Positions 22,001-32,000 of a stretch of 33,333 bases of DNA are shown here, one piece after another. The position numbers were made by a program, and so were the translations under genes. The notes beneath the pieces were generated by a model. It did not search any database. It had not been told where the DNA came from and was given only the letters and a program-made list of their open reading frames with translations. This stretch comes from Caldifarciminota bacterium (lineage in GTDB: Bacteria; Hydrothermota; Hydrothermia; B15-G9), in assembly GCA_015489175.1 (NCBI GenBank), contig WGAI01000060.1, positions 1-33,333 of the forward strand, in the 5' to 3' direction. The number at the start of each line of letters is the position of its first letter. The stretch's first letter is position 1.

Positions 22001-24494
22001 TAGCGTCCTCGGAGATGGCGTAACCGATGTCTATCTTGACCTTTATGCTGTCGCCTTTTGCGACGAATTCGAGGAAGTCGATATTCTGAAAATCCTGCCC
22101 ATCGCGGTTAACAAGGTAGTTCAACGATGCCCATTGTGTAGTGTCACCTTCGACCTGAGGCCGAACGATCAACATCAACACAGGTTCACGATCGTCCTGC
22201 ATCTCTATCGGCTCGTTCGGGTAGATGTCTCCTGACCTTATGACATCGGGCAGCACCGCCCAGATCAGTTTCCTTGCAAAAGATGATGTGTCTCTGCCGA
22301 CTGGAATGCTGCCGTATGACCATTTGAGGCGCGAGATGGAGAGCGACACGGACTGTTTGGCGGATTCCATGTCGTCAATGTAGCCATCTCCTTTTATGTT
22401 CGGGTTGGGAAATGCGCGCGCCGCCTCGAACTGCATCTGCATGGAAGATTCGTTCCTCAAATTGAGCCACGGGACGATGTTCAATGTCCTTGTCATGAAC
22501 GGCATCGGGAGCTGGAACTGCATGTCAAACTCACCTACCGTAGCCCTCGTCGGCTCATCGCCTATCTGAGGCCGCTCGTCGATCGTCCCCTCGGATCTCG
22601 TTATCCATGTGCTTCCGAGAGAGAGGTTTTCCCCAAGCGCGTAGTCAAATCTGACTCCGAGTATTGAGCGCTCTTTGCTCGCCATAAATGGCACATAGTC
22701 GTAAGTTATCCTGATGTCGGCGTTTGGATCGTTGAGCACCTCGTCGTTCAAAATTGTGATCGTGCCTGTAGTGTAGTCGATCGTGTAGTCCCGATTTCTA
22801 ACCAGCCGCCTGCCGTTGTAGGTCACAACTTCGCTCCCCTCTATAATGTCGTAGGCGTTCAATTGAATTTGGTTCATCCTCTGCCTGATCTTCACCTGAA
22901 TGTAATAATCCTGCCCCTGACCGGGCTGCAGGTTGCGCAGCCAGTAGATGGCGGAATCCGGATGTTCAAGTGCAGTGTCAGCGAACGGATACGGATCAGG
23001 AAATATGAGGTAGCCCTTTGCGTAATCTAACACCGTAAAGCTCTGTCCGTTCCTGTTCTGAATTTCGTCGATCACACCATCTCCGTTGAGGTCAAGTCCG
23101 AGGATTTGCAGGTAAGACCTGTCGTTTTCGCCGTTCACCGGACCCTGATTTGTAACCCTGTAAATCTGGATATCCACCTGTCCGGGGTAGAGATTTGAGT
23201 TCCTTAAGCTGTAAATGTTCTTAAGTTCCATCGAGTTGAGGATGAAGTATCTGTATTCGTCCGGGTTTTGAGGGTTGACGGGTATAGAATCCATGCCGCC
23301 GTAATCGCGAGGCCGGATTAGTTTCAATCTCAGGTTGCTTGTGTCAGATATGTCGCCGACCACCTTGCCTGAGGCGGTGCGGTAGTAAACCCCAACTATC
23401 TGACGCCCGGATACAGGCGTCCGCAACTCGATGATGTTCGTTCTGGAATCCCAGAAATAATCGGTCTGAGGTGTAAGCCAGTTGAAAAATCCGTCGTTGG
23501 AAAGTCCGCTATCCGCTTGATCCGAGTTTACATCGTAAAAATACGCCCTGCCTGGCATTGCACCGGTCTCGCTGTTGTTGGTCGGGTCATCATCGTCGAA
23601 AAACACCTCTAACTGAACGATGGAATCCGTTTCGCCGAGCCAGAAAAATTTGCCTTTCACATAGTCCTTTGCGTAAAGTTTGAACGAATCGACACGGGCT
23701 CCGGATGTGAACATGCCGGTTCGGCTCTCCCCCTGCTCCTTTGTCGCAAGTGTCGTTATCTGCAGATTGGCCAGCTGAAGCACTGTCTTTATGCCGAACA
23801 GCCCTTCCCTTGTGTTTGGAAAGCTTGCGTAGCCGCGACTTGGAAAATCAAGCCTTGTGTCGCCCAACTCGATGAGCTTGACGACCTCGTCCTCCCCCCC
23901 CTCATATCGCAGGCTAACCTTGTTCTTGAGCTGGTTCTGGCGTTGTGAGTCATGGTCTATAAGCACATGGATCTTGTCGCCTACTGTGCCCGTCAATCGC
24001 ACTCTCAGGGTCTGATCCATGGTGATGACGGGGAAAAATGAGCCGCCGCCATATTCTGTCGGCCTATCCGTTGAACTTTTCGATGCGCCGCCGCCAAATG
24101 TTATGTCCTGTTGCCCATCAATTTTGAGTTTGGCTCCTTCTCCGAGGAATTTCAGGCCCTTGGGGAACTTGAACGGCACCTCGATGTCAGGCAGGAGCCC
24201 GCCGCCGGTATTTCGGCCCGCTCTCGTGGTCTCTGCCGCTGCTTCCAGAGCCATGGCCACTTCGAGGGAATCGATGCGCCTCTGAAGATATGAATTCAGT
24301 GGCATCACCTCCAGCGTGTCGAGGACTTTGTTCCTATTCATTATCACGCGGAAGGCAAGATTGAGAGACGGATCAACGATGACGGTGTCCTTAAGGCCCG
24401 CCTCGGCACCGAGTTCGTGCCAGAGCCTTTCGTTTAGCCAATCATGATTTGATGTTGTGACCAGTGAAAGTAACAAAAAAGCTTGATAAATCAT
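18999..24494 (-). CDS. sprA: T9SS outer-membrane translocon SprA (Sov)
   Basis: 1831 residues; Bacteroidota SprA proteins are about 2300-2500, so this is a compact form. The signal peptide is MIYQAFLLLSLVTTS. Family marks are FFPVITMDQTLRVRLTGTVG and KIHVLIDHDSQRQN, the conserved GDTRLDFP and ASFPNTREGLFGIKT, GDGYIDDMESAKQS in the middle, and a long C-terminal half of alternating beta strands ending NANVSLKF. In Flavobacterium SprA forms a very large beta-barrel through which sorted cargo leaves. It serves the two T9SS cargo proteins encoded here (1-1479 and 13352-15667). Several Asp-rich stretches (DGEDIDADHDHFDARTEDVG) could bind calcium. AGAGGTG precedes the ATG. The ComEA-like gene overlaps its end. 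Confidence 0.93.
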   Translation of the reverse strand: MIYQAFLLLSLVTTSNHDWLNERLWHELGAEAGLKDTVIVDPSLNLAFRVIMNRNKVLDTLEVMPLNSYLQRRIDSLEVAMALEAAAETTRAGRNTGGGLLPDIEVPFKFPKGLKFLGEGAKLKIDGQQDITFGGGASKSSTDRPTEYGGGSFFPVITMDQTLRVRLTGTVGDKIHVLIDHDSQRQNQLKNKVSLRYEGGEDEVVKLIELGDTRLDFPSRGYASFPNTREGLFGIKTVLQLANLQITTLATKEQGESRTGMFTSGARVDSFKLYAKDYVKGKFFWLGETDSIVQLEVFFDDDDPTNNSETGAMPGRAYFYDVNSDQADSGLSNDGFFNWLTPQTDYFWDSRTNIIELRTPVSGRQIVGVYYRTASGKVVGDISDTSNLRLKLIRPRDYGGMDSIPVNPQNPDEYRYFILNSMELKNIYSLRNSNLYPGQVDIQIYRVTNQGPVNGENDRSYLQILGLDLNGDGVIDEIQNRNGQSFTVLDYAKGYLIFPDPYPFADTALEHPDSAIYWLRNLQPGQGQDYYIQVKIRQRMNQIQLNAYDIIEGSEVVTYNGRRLVRNRDYTIDYTTGTITILNDEVLNDPNADIRITYDYVPFMASKERSILGVRFDYALGENLSLGSTWITRSEGTIDERPQIGDEPTRATVGEFDMQFQLPMPFMTRTLNIVPWLNLRNESSMQMQFEAARAFPNPNIKGDGYIDDMESAKQSVSLSISRLKWSYGSIPVGRDTSSFARKLIWAVLPDVIRSGDIYPNEPIEMQDDREPVLMLIVRPQVEGDTTQWASLNYLVNRDGQDFQNIDFLEFVAKGDSIKVKIDIGYAISEDAIWRDRAGRIKGMYRGPHEIDGEDIDADHDHFDARTEDVGLDKVAGNDSSWTEGSQDDGNDDYSYSLSDRWNFEHIDGTEGNGHYDTEDLDGNMTVDTNNAYFEYTIDLSDLNSEYLVDMTPAGWKHYRIPLKDITSHTEVGTNPTWSQIRYARMWLTGFTRTDTVLIQRIEFVGNKWLNYGVTAIDSSYQPVDSSEVVRIGVVNTYETNDYSPPPGVFLRRDQNGRLEREQSIAVVYSNIGLGHYALVHRQVLSQNNQQDLLDYTEIKFFAKARHPLDGNPMLFFRVGSDENNYYEFRFRLSGTGWHEFTIPFDALTHLKTLRPDSFPNDSVFFSGPYGVKGVPNLGSVKMYEFGILNDSSQTPISGEVWFDELRASGPRRNGGWAARGSFNFNWAGFITLNASAEYREPDFRSLSDTRSQRNLTQNYSVSGSIRPGMLLPSVWGINLALTASQNVSYTFPKYPVGNDIVYSPQEMEEHRELSYSKNLRLQFSKSRSKFWLFRFLFDPFKVNASRSETYRNTQTQLSLGNSENLKIEYNLNPNLRPLNIFGINFSPLFSSLLLSADYTGDTSMNYNRQSGTRTNNGKKALTLNFSTQYSPFRNMRLSYSQSQGHDLRFPGRWGRDISREEQLSGSYSLNIFNMLTPSIQVSNNYRENLPTANATDTMNLHNITRTFNFSVNSRVDPFPFLRNIRKDTSNPLKMMGYYISKLVNVFPAPNLSYSLRRSANYYLVQGRPDVMFRLGLSDSFNLPTSGTRNTSNENRSYSINGNIRLIRLTLSYRGTMDITYSRTNMGVTRDKNLTWPSLSTQFSQIEKVIPGLNKVLGNTTLNLSYSHSIRENGPADAPTPDTRQTENSFTPTMSTSLFNKVTMNLNGSYTLRGNESFRYGPTSKTAVKSVSVDLSYSLDRSKGLKLPLFKHPIRLKSSVTFHVTYTYNDETTKMGDVITGNTSKSFSLYAQYRFTKNVTGGLQYQFSKNFDKTTGREFLSNQLNANVSLKF

Positions 24495-24662
24495 AAGATT
24501 TTCACCTCTGAGAAGGATTTATGCAGGTTTCCATGATATTACCCGATAACCTTCTTTTCAAGACAACAATGAAAAATTCGGTATGTTTTTGTTATTGACA
24601 ATTGTAAAAGGTGATTGGAAGCGTTATCTTTTATTAACAGCTTCGGATCAAGGAGGGGTGAG

Positions 24663-26504
24663 ATGAAAGCTATAAAAGTGGTGATATTGGTGATTGTTGT
24701 TCTCATTTTGATGATGCCTCTGTATGGTGAAAGCAAGGCTGTGAAGGTTCTGATAACAAAGGGAATGACCCTGAGTGATATAGCTGCTAAGTACTATGGC
24801 AAAGCCGATTCTATTGTTATAAAAAAATTAAGAGAGGCAAACCCGGAAATCAAGAATGCGGATTTGATTTTTGCAGGTGATTCGATAACTCTGCCAGAGA
24901 TTCCGGGTTACCAGATAAAATTGCCGCCGAAACGGGAGATAATTCAAAAAACACCGAGCTACATGACTGTGACCAGGATAGCTGGCAATGTGCAGGTCAT
25001 GCACAGCAAAACCCCTGTCCCTACAAATCCAGTTGCTGGCGAGATAATAACAGGTGGTGATAGAATCATAGTTGAAGATAGTCTGTCATGGGTAGAGTTA
25101 GAAGCTGAAAATGGACTCCTGATACGCGTGAGCGGCAAGGCGATCTTCGATATAAAGGAACTTTTTATGACTAACAATGCCTTAGAGTCGAAGATAACGC
25201 TTATAAAGGGGGCTGCATGGTTTAATTCAGAGGCGTCATCGAAAGATAGCTACCTTGAAGTCAAGGCAGGAAAGATAAACGCCGTGTCCAGACATACGAA
25301 ATACAGTGTATATGCGTCTAATGGCGGCATGGTGAAAGTTCTTTCAGGAGAGGTGGAGGTTGCTCTTCCCTCTCAAAAGATGGTGGTGAAATCTGGACAG
25401 GAATTCTCTGATTCAGCTAAAAAAGTGGAAAAACTGAAATTGACTTTGTTTGAAAAGTGGAATATATCACTCGACGAATTCAAAAACGACCAGACACCTC
25501 CTTACCTGGCTGTGACATCTCCATTGCCGTTCAGCGTGACAAACAAACGCAACATCAAGCTGGAAGGAAAAACTGAACCCGGTGCTACCGTATTTGTCAA
25601 CGATGAGCAGGTATCCGTTGACAGCAGCGGGGTATTTTCTGCCGATGTGGAACTTAAAAACGAGGGAATAAATGTCATCGAAATTAAGTCTTCAGATTTG
25701 GCGGGTAATGTATCTATACTTCATCGTGTGGTCGTGCTTGATCTCAAGCCGCCCGTAGTGAATCTTGAGTATCCGCCCGATTCCGAGGTAGTAAGGGCAC
25801 CAACTATAAAGGTCCTTGGCACCACCGAGCCGGGGGCAACTGTTGAGATTGATGGTCAGAATGTAGCAGTTGCACCTAATGGGTATTTTGAGAAACTTAC
25901 GCTGCTGCAAGGTGGATGGAACACACTGAAAGTGACCGCCACTGATTCTGCTGGTAACACCACTGTTGTTAAACGCGAGATCTATGTGGATACTCAGCCG
26001 CCCACCCTATATGTGATAAAACCCCAGGCTGGCACTATAACCAATAACCCCAGGGTTGAAGTTGTAGCGAGCACTGACCCTGACGCAGCTGTGGTTGTGG
26101 GAACGAAAGCGGCATCAAAAGGCAGGGATGGACGCTATCACATGTATCTGACGCTTCAGGAAGGTCCCAACGCCATAAGTGTCAAAGCGGTGGATAAGGC
26201 AGGTAACCTTACTCTTAAATTTGTCCCGATAACCGTGGACCTGACTCCGCCTCAGCTCGTCCTCGGTGGGTTGCTCTCCATGCCTGTTACACTATCCTCG
26301 GAGAGCAATATAGAGGTCATCGGAACAACGGAGCCTAATGCTACCATAACCGTAAATGGCATGCCGGTTAAGGTCTCAGATGACGGCCAGTTCTCGACCA
26401 CCATTTCCTTGAAGCCCGGAATAAACAACATTGTGGTTGAGGCTATAGATGAGGCTGGCAACAAAACTGTTATGAAACGAACAGTTAAATATGTCAGACA
26501 ATAG
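24663..26504 (+). CDS. Secreted LysM-FecR protein with four Ig-like repeats
   Basis: 613 residues. Signal peptide MKAIKVVILVIVVLILMMPLYG; then a LysM domain (VKVLITKGMTLSDIAAKYYG ... FAGDSITLP), a FecR domain (VTRIAGNVQVMH, GGDRIIVED, GKINAVSRHTKYSVYA, VLSGEVEV), and four Ig/glucodextranase-B-like repeats of about 85 residues, each with TxPxATVxVNG and ending LKVTATDSAGNTT or a close variant. LysM binds peptidoglycan; FecR domains in such proteins sense or signal at the envelope. The ATG at 24663 has AAGGAGGGGTGAG directly before it and starts the signal peptide; an in-frame upstream start at 24615 does not. It overlaps the CHASE2 kinase gene by 14 bases, so the pair is probably one sensing unit. 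AT-rich codon use differs from the SprA gene. Confidence 0.9.
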   Translation: MKAIKVVILVIVVLILMMPLYGESKAVKVLITKGMTLSDIAAKYYGKADSIVIKKLREANPEIKNADLIFAGDSITLPEIPGYQIKLPPKREIIQKTPSYMTVTRIAGNVQVMHSKTPVPTNPVAGEIITGGDRIIVEDSLSWVELEAENGLLIRVSGKAIFDIKELFMTNNALESKITLIKGAAWFNSEASSKDSYLEVKAGKINAVSRHTKYSVYASNGGMVKVLSGEVEVALPSQKMVVKSGQEFSDSAKKVEKLKLTLFEKWNISLDEFKNDQTPPYLAVTSPLPFSVTNKRNIKLEGKTEPGATVFVNDEQVSVDSSGVFSADVELKNEGINVIEIKSSDLAGNVSILHRVVVLDLKPPVVNLEYPPDSEVVRAPTIKVLGTTEPGATVEIDGQNVAVAPNGYFEKLTLLQGGWNTLKVTATDSAGNTTVVKREIYVDTQPPTLYVIKPQAGTITNNPRVEVVASTDPDAAVVVGTKAASKGRDGRYHMYLTLQEGPNAISVKAVDKAGNLTLKFVPITVDLTPPQLVLGGLLSMPVTLSSESNIEVIGTTEPNATITVNGMPVKVSDDGQFSTTISLKPGINNIVVEAIDEAGNKTVMKRTVKYVRQ

Positions 26505-28989
26505 AGAAAAACTTATTGCATTTCTTATAATCCTTATAGTCCCATTGCTTTTCTCCTGGGTATTGCATGATACCACGATTTTTCGCTCGGTCGAAGGAAC
26601 ATATCAGGACAAATTGATGGTATTTCGAGGGCCAGTGCCTTGCTCATCTGTCGTGGTTGTTGCTATCGACGATGAGTCCATTGAAAAACTGGGGCACTGG
26701 CCCTGGAGGGGCAAAATTCTATCGATGGGTCTCGATAGAATTAGAGGCGAAAAAGTCCTTGGTATAGACATTCTGTTTTCGGAATATACCAATTTTGAAG
26801 ACGATAGTGCTATTGTAGCTGCTATTGAAAAACACAGAAATGTCGTCCTTCCGGTTAGTAGTTCCGAAGATGGCCTTATCTTTCCGGCTATGCCGTTCAG
26901 GCTTGCTGCTACATCGATCGGCCATGTGGTGTTACACCATTCGGTTGATGGAACTATAAGGAAAGCTTTTGCTGTTATGCCATTTAAACAGAAAGGGAGT
27001 GTGCTTTTTATACCCTCATTCTCGATAGAGTTGTATCGAATTTATCGTTCGATACCGCCGGATTCGACATTCTTTGACCAGCGGAGACGCATCTATCGGG
27101 TTGGCGACTTGAAGATTCCACTTTTTAAAAACGGAACATTCCTCATAAACTACACGTTACCGAATGATTACATACCTACAGTCCCTTTTTATAAGCTGTT
27201 TACATCATCTTTTGATACGACTGTTTTCAAGGATAAGATCGTCATAATCGGGGTCACTGCTATCGGCATGCAACAGGATCAGCTTATCACTCCATTGAGC
27301 CAGAAGTCGATGCCGATGTCGGGAGTAGGGGTTCAAGCTAACATAGTCGCTATGTTGCTTAAAGGAATTGTTGTAAGACCTATTAACGGTATGGTGGTGG
27401 CCATAATTCTGGTCATTTTGATGGCTATAGCTGCGTGGCTGTTTGAATATCAAAATATCTATCTCGCACTTGGTTACCTTCTTGGATTGATTATAATCGG
27501 TGTGCCTCTCAGTTTTGTTATGTTTGTCAGACATCATGTCCTTGTGTCATATCCGACTCTTTTGATATTGTCTTCTGGAACAGCATTGTGGGGACTTGTT
27601 GTGAGGTTCTATCAACTTTCCCACACGGTTGTGAGACTTACAAATAGGCTCAGGCACGCTCCGATCATATTGCCATCCATAAAACTATCTGAATTAATCA
27701 ACATAGAGGAGCAGTTAAAGGAAGTGGCCGGGCTTGAGGATGTCAGACTTGCTCGTAACTGCCCTCCCGATTATTCGTCGTTCTATGTAAAACAGAGGCT
27801 TAAGCTTTGTGTGAAACCCTTACCTTCCCCTGAAGCCCGCAGGTTCATTGGTCAATCTGTTGTGCCGCTTATACGAATTCTGATAGGCGAAACAGACACA
27901 GGTAACATTCTCATAGGTGGTCTGGATGAAGCAGTCAAAAATCTGACGCTTATAGGCGAGAAAATACGGGCTCAGAACAAGGCTTTGAACATATTGCTTA
28001 ATACGGCCGAAGGGGGCCTCATAGTTACGGATACATTGGGGAACATAAAATACATAAACGACCGAGCTGCCAGTGCTCTTGGCACGCAGCCTGATTTTGT
28101 GAGAAACGCCAACTTATTGGAATTTTTAGAGAAAAATCCTCAAATTAAATCGACTGTTGATTTCCGCGATGTGCTTCTGAACATGAAATCCCATGTTTTC
28201 GGCGAGATGGAAAACGCAAAAACCGGAAAAATTTATCAGGTGGGCGTGTCCTTCTCACAATCGGAAGAAGGGCTGGGCGGACTCGTGATCGTCCTTTACG
28301 ACATAACCAAACTCAAAGAACTTCTTGAAGCGAGGGAACTTGCACTCTATGGATTGACACATCAATTCGCAACACCCGTTACGGTGATAAGGGAATACGC
28401 GAGATTGCTTAAGAGAAACCCTGATAAGCCGAGCGAAAAGATACTCGATGCTATAATAAGCTCTGCCAATAATCTTGAGGCTCTAATTCACAACTTCGTT
28501 TATTTCGCCAAACTGGACAGAGAAACCGCGGCCGAAACCTTCACCGAATATGACTTGAGGGATGTGATAGAAGCGGCCATAGAGGAGGTTAAACCGAAAT
28601 ACCCTGATAAGCAACTCGATGTTTCAATGCCGGACACCATCAAATCTTTTGGCAATCCTGATATGATAGGTGTGGTAGTTAATAATCTCATAGACAATGG
28701 TCTTAAATACTCCAGATCAAAGGCTATGGTGAGGGTTTCTGAGGACGAGAACAACTGCATAAAGCTCGAGGTTTCAGATGACGGCCCCGGCATACCAGAA
28801 GAGGAGCAGAAATATGTGTTTGACCCGTTTCGTAGGGGGAAAACTCGCAAAAAGGGATTTGGCCTTGGACTCGCGATAGTCAGGAAGATCATAGAGTTAC
28901 ACAACGGTGAGATTTATGTTGAAAACGATCCCGTTCTCGGCGGCGCAAAGTTTACTATCAGGCTACCCTCCCAAAAGTGCAATAAATAA
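26491..28989 (+). CDS. CHASE2-PAS sensor histidine kinase
   Basis: 832 residues. One N-terminal membrane helix (7-26), an extracytoplasmic CHASE2 domain (VVVVAIDDESIEKLGHWPWRG near 55-75, KVLGIDILFSE), three membrane helices (about 298-376), a PAS domain (ALNILLNTAEGGLIVTDTLG) and a kinase core. The H-box LTHQFATPVTVIREY has the phospho-acceptor His624; NNLIDNGLKYS, DDGPGIP, VFDPFRRG and GFGLGLAI are the N, G1, F and G2 boxes. It starts within the end of the FecR gene and has no Shine-Dalgarno site of its own. No response regulator is adjacent, so the partner is encoded elsewhere. CHASE2 next to a FecR/LysM protein is a recurring pairing and suggests that CHASE2 reads the FecR protein. Confidence 0.92.
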   Translation: MSDNREKLIAFLIILIVPLLFSWVLHDTTIFRSVEGTYQDKLMVFRGPVPCSSVVVVAIDDESIEKLGHWPWRGKILSMGLDRIRGEKVLGIDILFSEYTNFEDDSAIVAAIEKHRNVVLPVSSSEDGLIFPAMPFRLAATSIGHVVLHHSVDGTIRKAFAVMPFKQKGSVLFIPSFSIELYRIYRSIPPDSTFFDQRRRIYRVGDLKIPLFKNGTFLINYTLPNDYIPTVPFYKLFTSSFDTTVFKDKIVIIGVTAIGMQQDQLITPLSQKSMPMSGVGVQANIVAMLLKGIVVRPINGMVVAIILVILMAIAAWLFEYQNIYLALGYLLGLIIIGVPLSFVMFVRHHVLVSYPTLLILSSGTALWGLVVRFYQLSHTVVRLTNRLRHAPIILPSIKLSELINIEEQLKEVAGLEDVRLARNCPPDYSSFYVKQRLKLCVKPLPSPEARRFIGQSVVPLIRILIGETDTGNILIGGLDEAVKNLTLIGEKIRAQNKALNILLNTAEGGLIVTDTLGNIKYINDRAASALGTQPDFVRNANLLEFLEKNPQIKSTVDFRDVLLNMKSHVFGEMENAKTGKIYQVGVSFSQSEEGLGGLVIVLYDITKLKELLEARELALYGLTHQFATPVTVIREYARLLKRNPDKPSEKILDAIISSANNLEALIHNFVYFAKLDRETAAETFTEYDLRDVIEAAIEEVKPKYPDKQLDVSMPDTIKSFGNPDMIGVVVNNLIDNGLKYSRSKAMVRVSEDENNCIKLEVSDDGPGIPEEEQKYVFDPFRRGKTRKKGFGLGLAIVRKIIELHNGEIYVENDPVLGGAKFTIRLPSQKCNK

Positions 28990-29052
28990 TTTAGCTCCTC
29001 GTGTTCCTTTATCATTTTAGAAATCCAATTTCATTAAGAAGAAGGAGGTAAT

Positions 29053-32000
29053 ATGTTCAACATAACAGCTATTCTGCTTATCGCCGTTCTTTTCCCAGGC
29101 TATGGAGAAGTGAAAGGGGCGTTTTACCCATCTCTTTCACCTGATGGTAAGCTGGTGTCGTTCTCTTACATGGGTGACATTTGGGTCGCCCCTATCGACG
29201 GAGGTGTAGCTCGGAGAATTACTGTGTCCGAAGGAGCTGAGTTCTACCAAACATGGTCTCCTGACGGTAAATGGATAGCGTTCACATCCGACAGGTATGG
29301 CAGTGGCGATGTGTTTGTTGTTCCTTCTGATGGCTCGGCTCCACCGAAACGACTTACATACCATCAGGCGTGGGATAGGGTCTATTTCTGGAGCGAGAAC
29401 AGCAAATTCGTCTATTTCGGCTCCAGTAGAACCGAATTCCGTAAGGCTCTTTATCGGATTTCCATAGACGGTGGTAACCCTGAGCGTGTGGTGAACTTCG
29501 ATGTGAGTCTTGCAACCCTGATTCCCGGGACCGACACAATTCTGTTCAACAGAGGAGGAAACAACTGGTGGCGTAGGAAATATCGGGGAAGTGCCAACTG
29601 GGACATCTGGAAGATGTCCTTGAGTGACCAGAAGCCTGTGAAAATCACAGATTTCGACGGTCGTGACGGATGGCCTATGTTCTCACCTGTCGATAACAGG
29701 ATATATTTCGTCTGTAACGAGGGGAAGGACTCTATCTCTAATCTCTGGGCGATGGATAGGGATGGGTCAAACAGACAGCAGATAACGCATTTCAAAGAGG
29801 ATGTCCTATATCCATCTATATCTCGTGATGGCAGAATTATTGTTTTTCAGGTTTTTGATAAGCTTTACAGGTATGATGTGGAGACAGGTGAGACATCTGA
29901 GCTCAAATTCTATGTGCCTCAGGATTACAAGCAGCTGGATCAACGATACATCACTGCGAATAAAGGTGTTACCGATTTTTCCGTTAAGCCCGACGGAAGC
30001 GAGATAGCATTTGTCGTGTGGGGCGACATCTATGTGATGAAACTTGAGAACGGCGATGTCAAAAAGGTTAACAGGATTACCCGCACGCCTGACCTCGAGA
30101 CCGAGGTGAGGTGGCACCCCCAAAAAGAGGAACTCATCTATGTGTCTTTGAGGGATGGCAACTATGAGATTTACACGGCTGAGCCGGAGGATACCACCAA
30201 ATCGCTTGCCGATGCCTACCGGATTAAGGAAATTCGCTTAACCAAGACACCTGAGGCCGAACATGATCCCGCCTTCTCACCTGACGGTAAGATGATAAGC
30301 TTCAAGGTCAATGAAAGGCTTTATGTGATGAATGCCGACGGCGGAAAACGAAAGAAGATAGCAGACATGGATGTTAACTGGCCCAGATGGTCGCCCGACA
30401 GCAGATGGATAGCTTTCAGCAGCGATGTCGTGGGATGGCGCGAGGACATATTCGTTGTGCCATCAGACGGTTCGAGCGAGCCGGTGAACATAACCGATAA
30501 TGTGCGCGACGACTACAAGCCTATGTGGTCTTCCGATGGCAGACGCATAGTTTATGCCTCAAGGAGTGACGATGACCTCAAGATCAGGTTTGTTTGGCTG
30601 AGGAAGGATGACGAGCGGAAATCGCTTTCATGGTGGAAGGATCACAGGGACAGCGTCGAAAAGTATGACACCATCAAGATCGATTTTGACGGGATAAGGG
30701 ACAGGGTTCACGACATAGCGACTTACAAAGGCGGTTATTATTCGTGGACACAGGAACCTGACGGCGAGATGATAACCGTTGATGTCCAAAGCGATGATGG
30801 ACATGTTATCAAATTTGTTGATTGGCTCGAAGGCGAAAGGGGAGAAATAATTCTTAGCAGAGATCAGGCTCCCTGGGGGCTTGAGATGATAAACAAATCC
30901 AGCGTCTATTTCGGCTTCAATAAATTGTTGTTCAAAGGGCAGAAATCGGGTGCTCTCTCAAGGCTGGATTTTAATGTGGGCTTCTGGATGACTGTTGAAG
31001 ACATCCGAAAAGCCGTGTTTGATCAGGGTTGGTGGCTGCTTCAGGAGGGATTTTATGACCCATCTCATCACGGGATAGACTGGAAAGCAATGTATGACAA
31101 GTATCACGATTGGGCAAAGCGCACGAGGACATCCTTTGAATTTGACCGTGTTTTCTCGATGATGCTCGGTGAACTGAACGCTTCGCACCTTGGAATATGG
31201 GTGAACAACCCTGATGCCTATCGGGAGCCAACCGGCATTCTGGGAATTGAGATCGACCCTGAATACCACGGCGATGGCGTTAAGGTCAAGAAAGTCATCA
31301 AGAACTCAGTAGCCGATAAATATCTCGGACTCAAGCCCGGCGACATCATAACCGAGATCAATGGCGTCGAAATCCAGTCGGACAGCAACTTCTACAGCTA
31401 TCTGCGCAAAAAGGCTAACAAAAAAGTGCTTGTGACATGGAAATCAGGTCTTCTGGATGAGACCCACGAAAAAGAAGTTAAACTTGAGGGCTATTGGGAC
31501 TTCAGGAAGCATGTGTATGACAACTGGGTGGAGGGCAACCGCGAGATAGTTGAAAAGCTGAGCGGGGGCAAAATCGGCTATCTCCACATCAGAGCCATGA
31601 ATTACAGCTCACTCAAGAAGTTTTATGACGATGTCTATCGCAACCGCGACAAAAAGGCGTTGATAATCGATGTCAGATACAACGGGGGCGGCAGAACGCA
31701 TGATCAGATTCTCAATTTCTTGAGCCGTGTGCCATACGGCTATTACAAGTCGAGATGGGCTACTCACAAGAGTTATAGTCCTGACTTCCTGTGGGATAAA
31801 CCGGCTGTTGTGCTCATAAATTCGAGCAGTTATAGCGATGCTGAGATTTTCCCGATGGGGTTCAGACAGCTTAAACTCGGAAAGTTGATCGGTGTTCCGA
31901 CATTTGGAGCCGTAATCGGCACATCTAACTATACCATGCTCGACGGCAGGACCGTTGTCAGAATGCCTTTTGTAGGGTGGTACCGCCTGAGTGGAAAAAA

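Noticed and set aside
21558-22235. Plus-strand open frames inside the SprA gene
   Set aside because: They are antisense shadows of SprA: no ribosome binding sites, no recognisable domains, and the sense frame is full of conserved SprA motifs.
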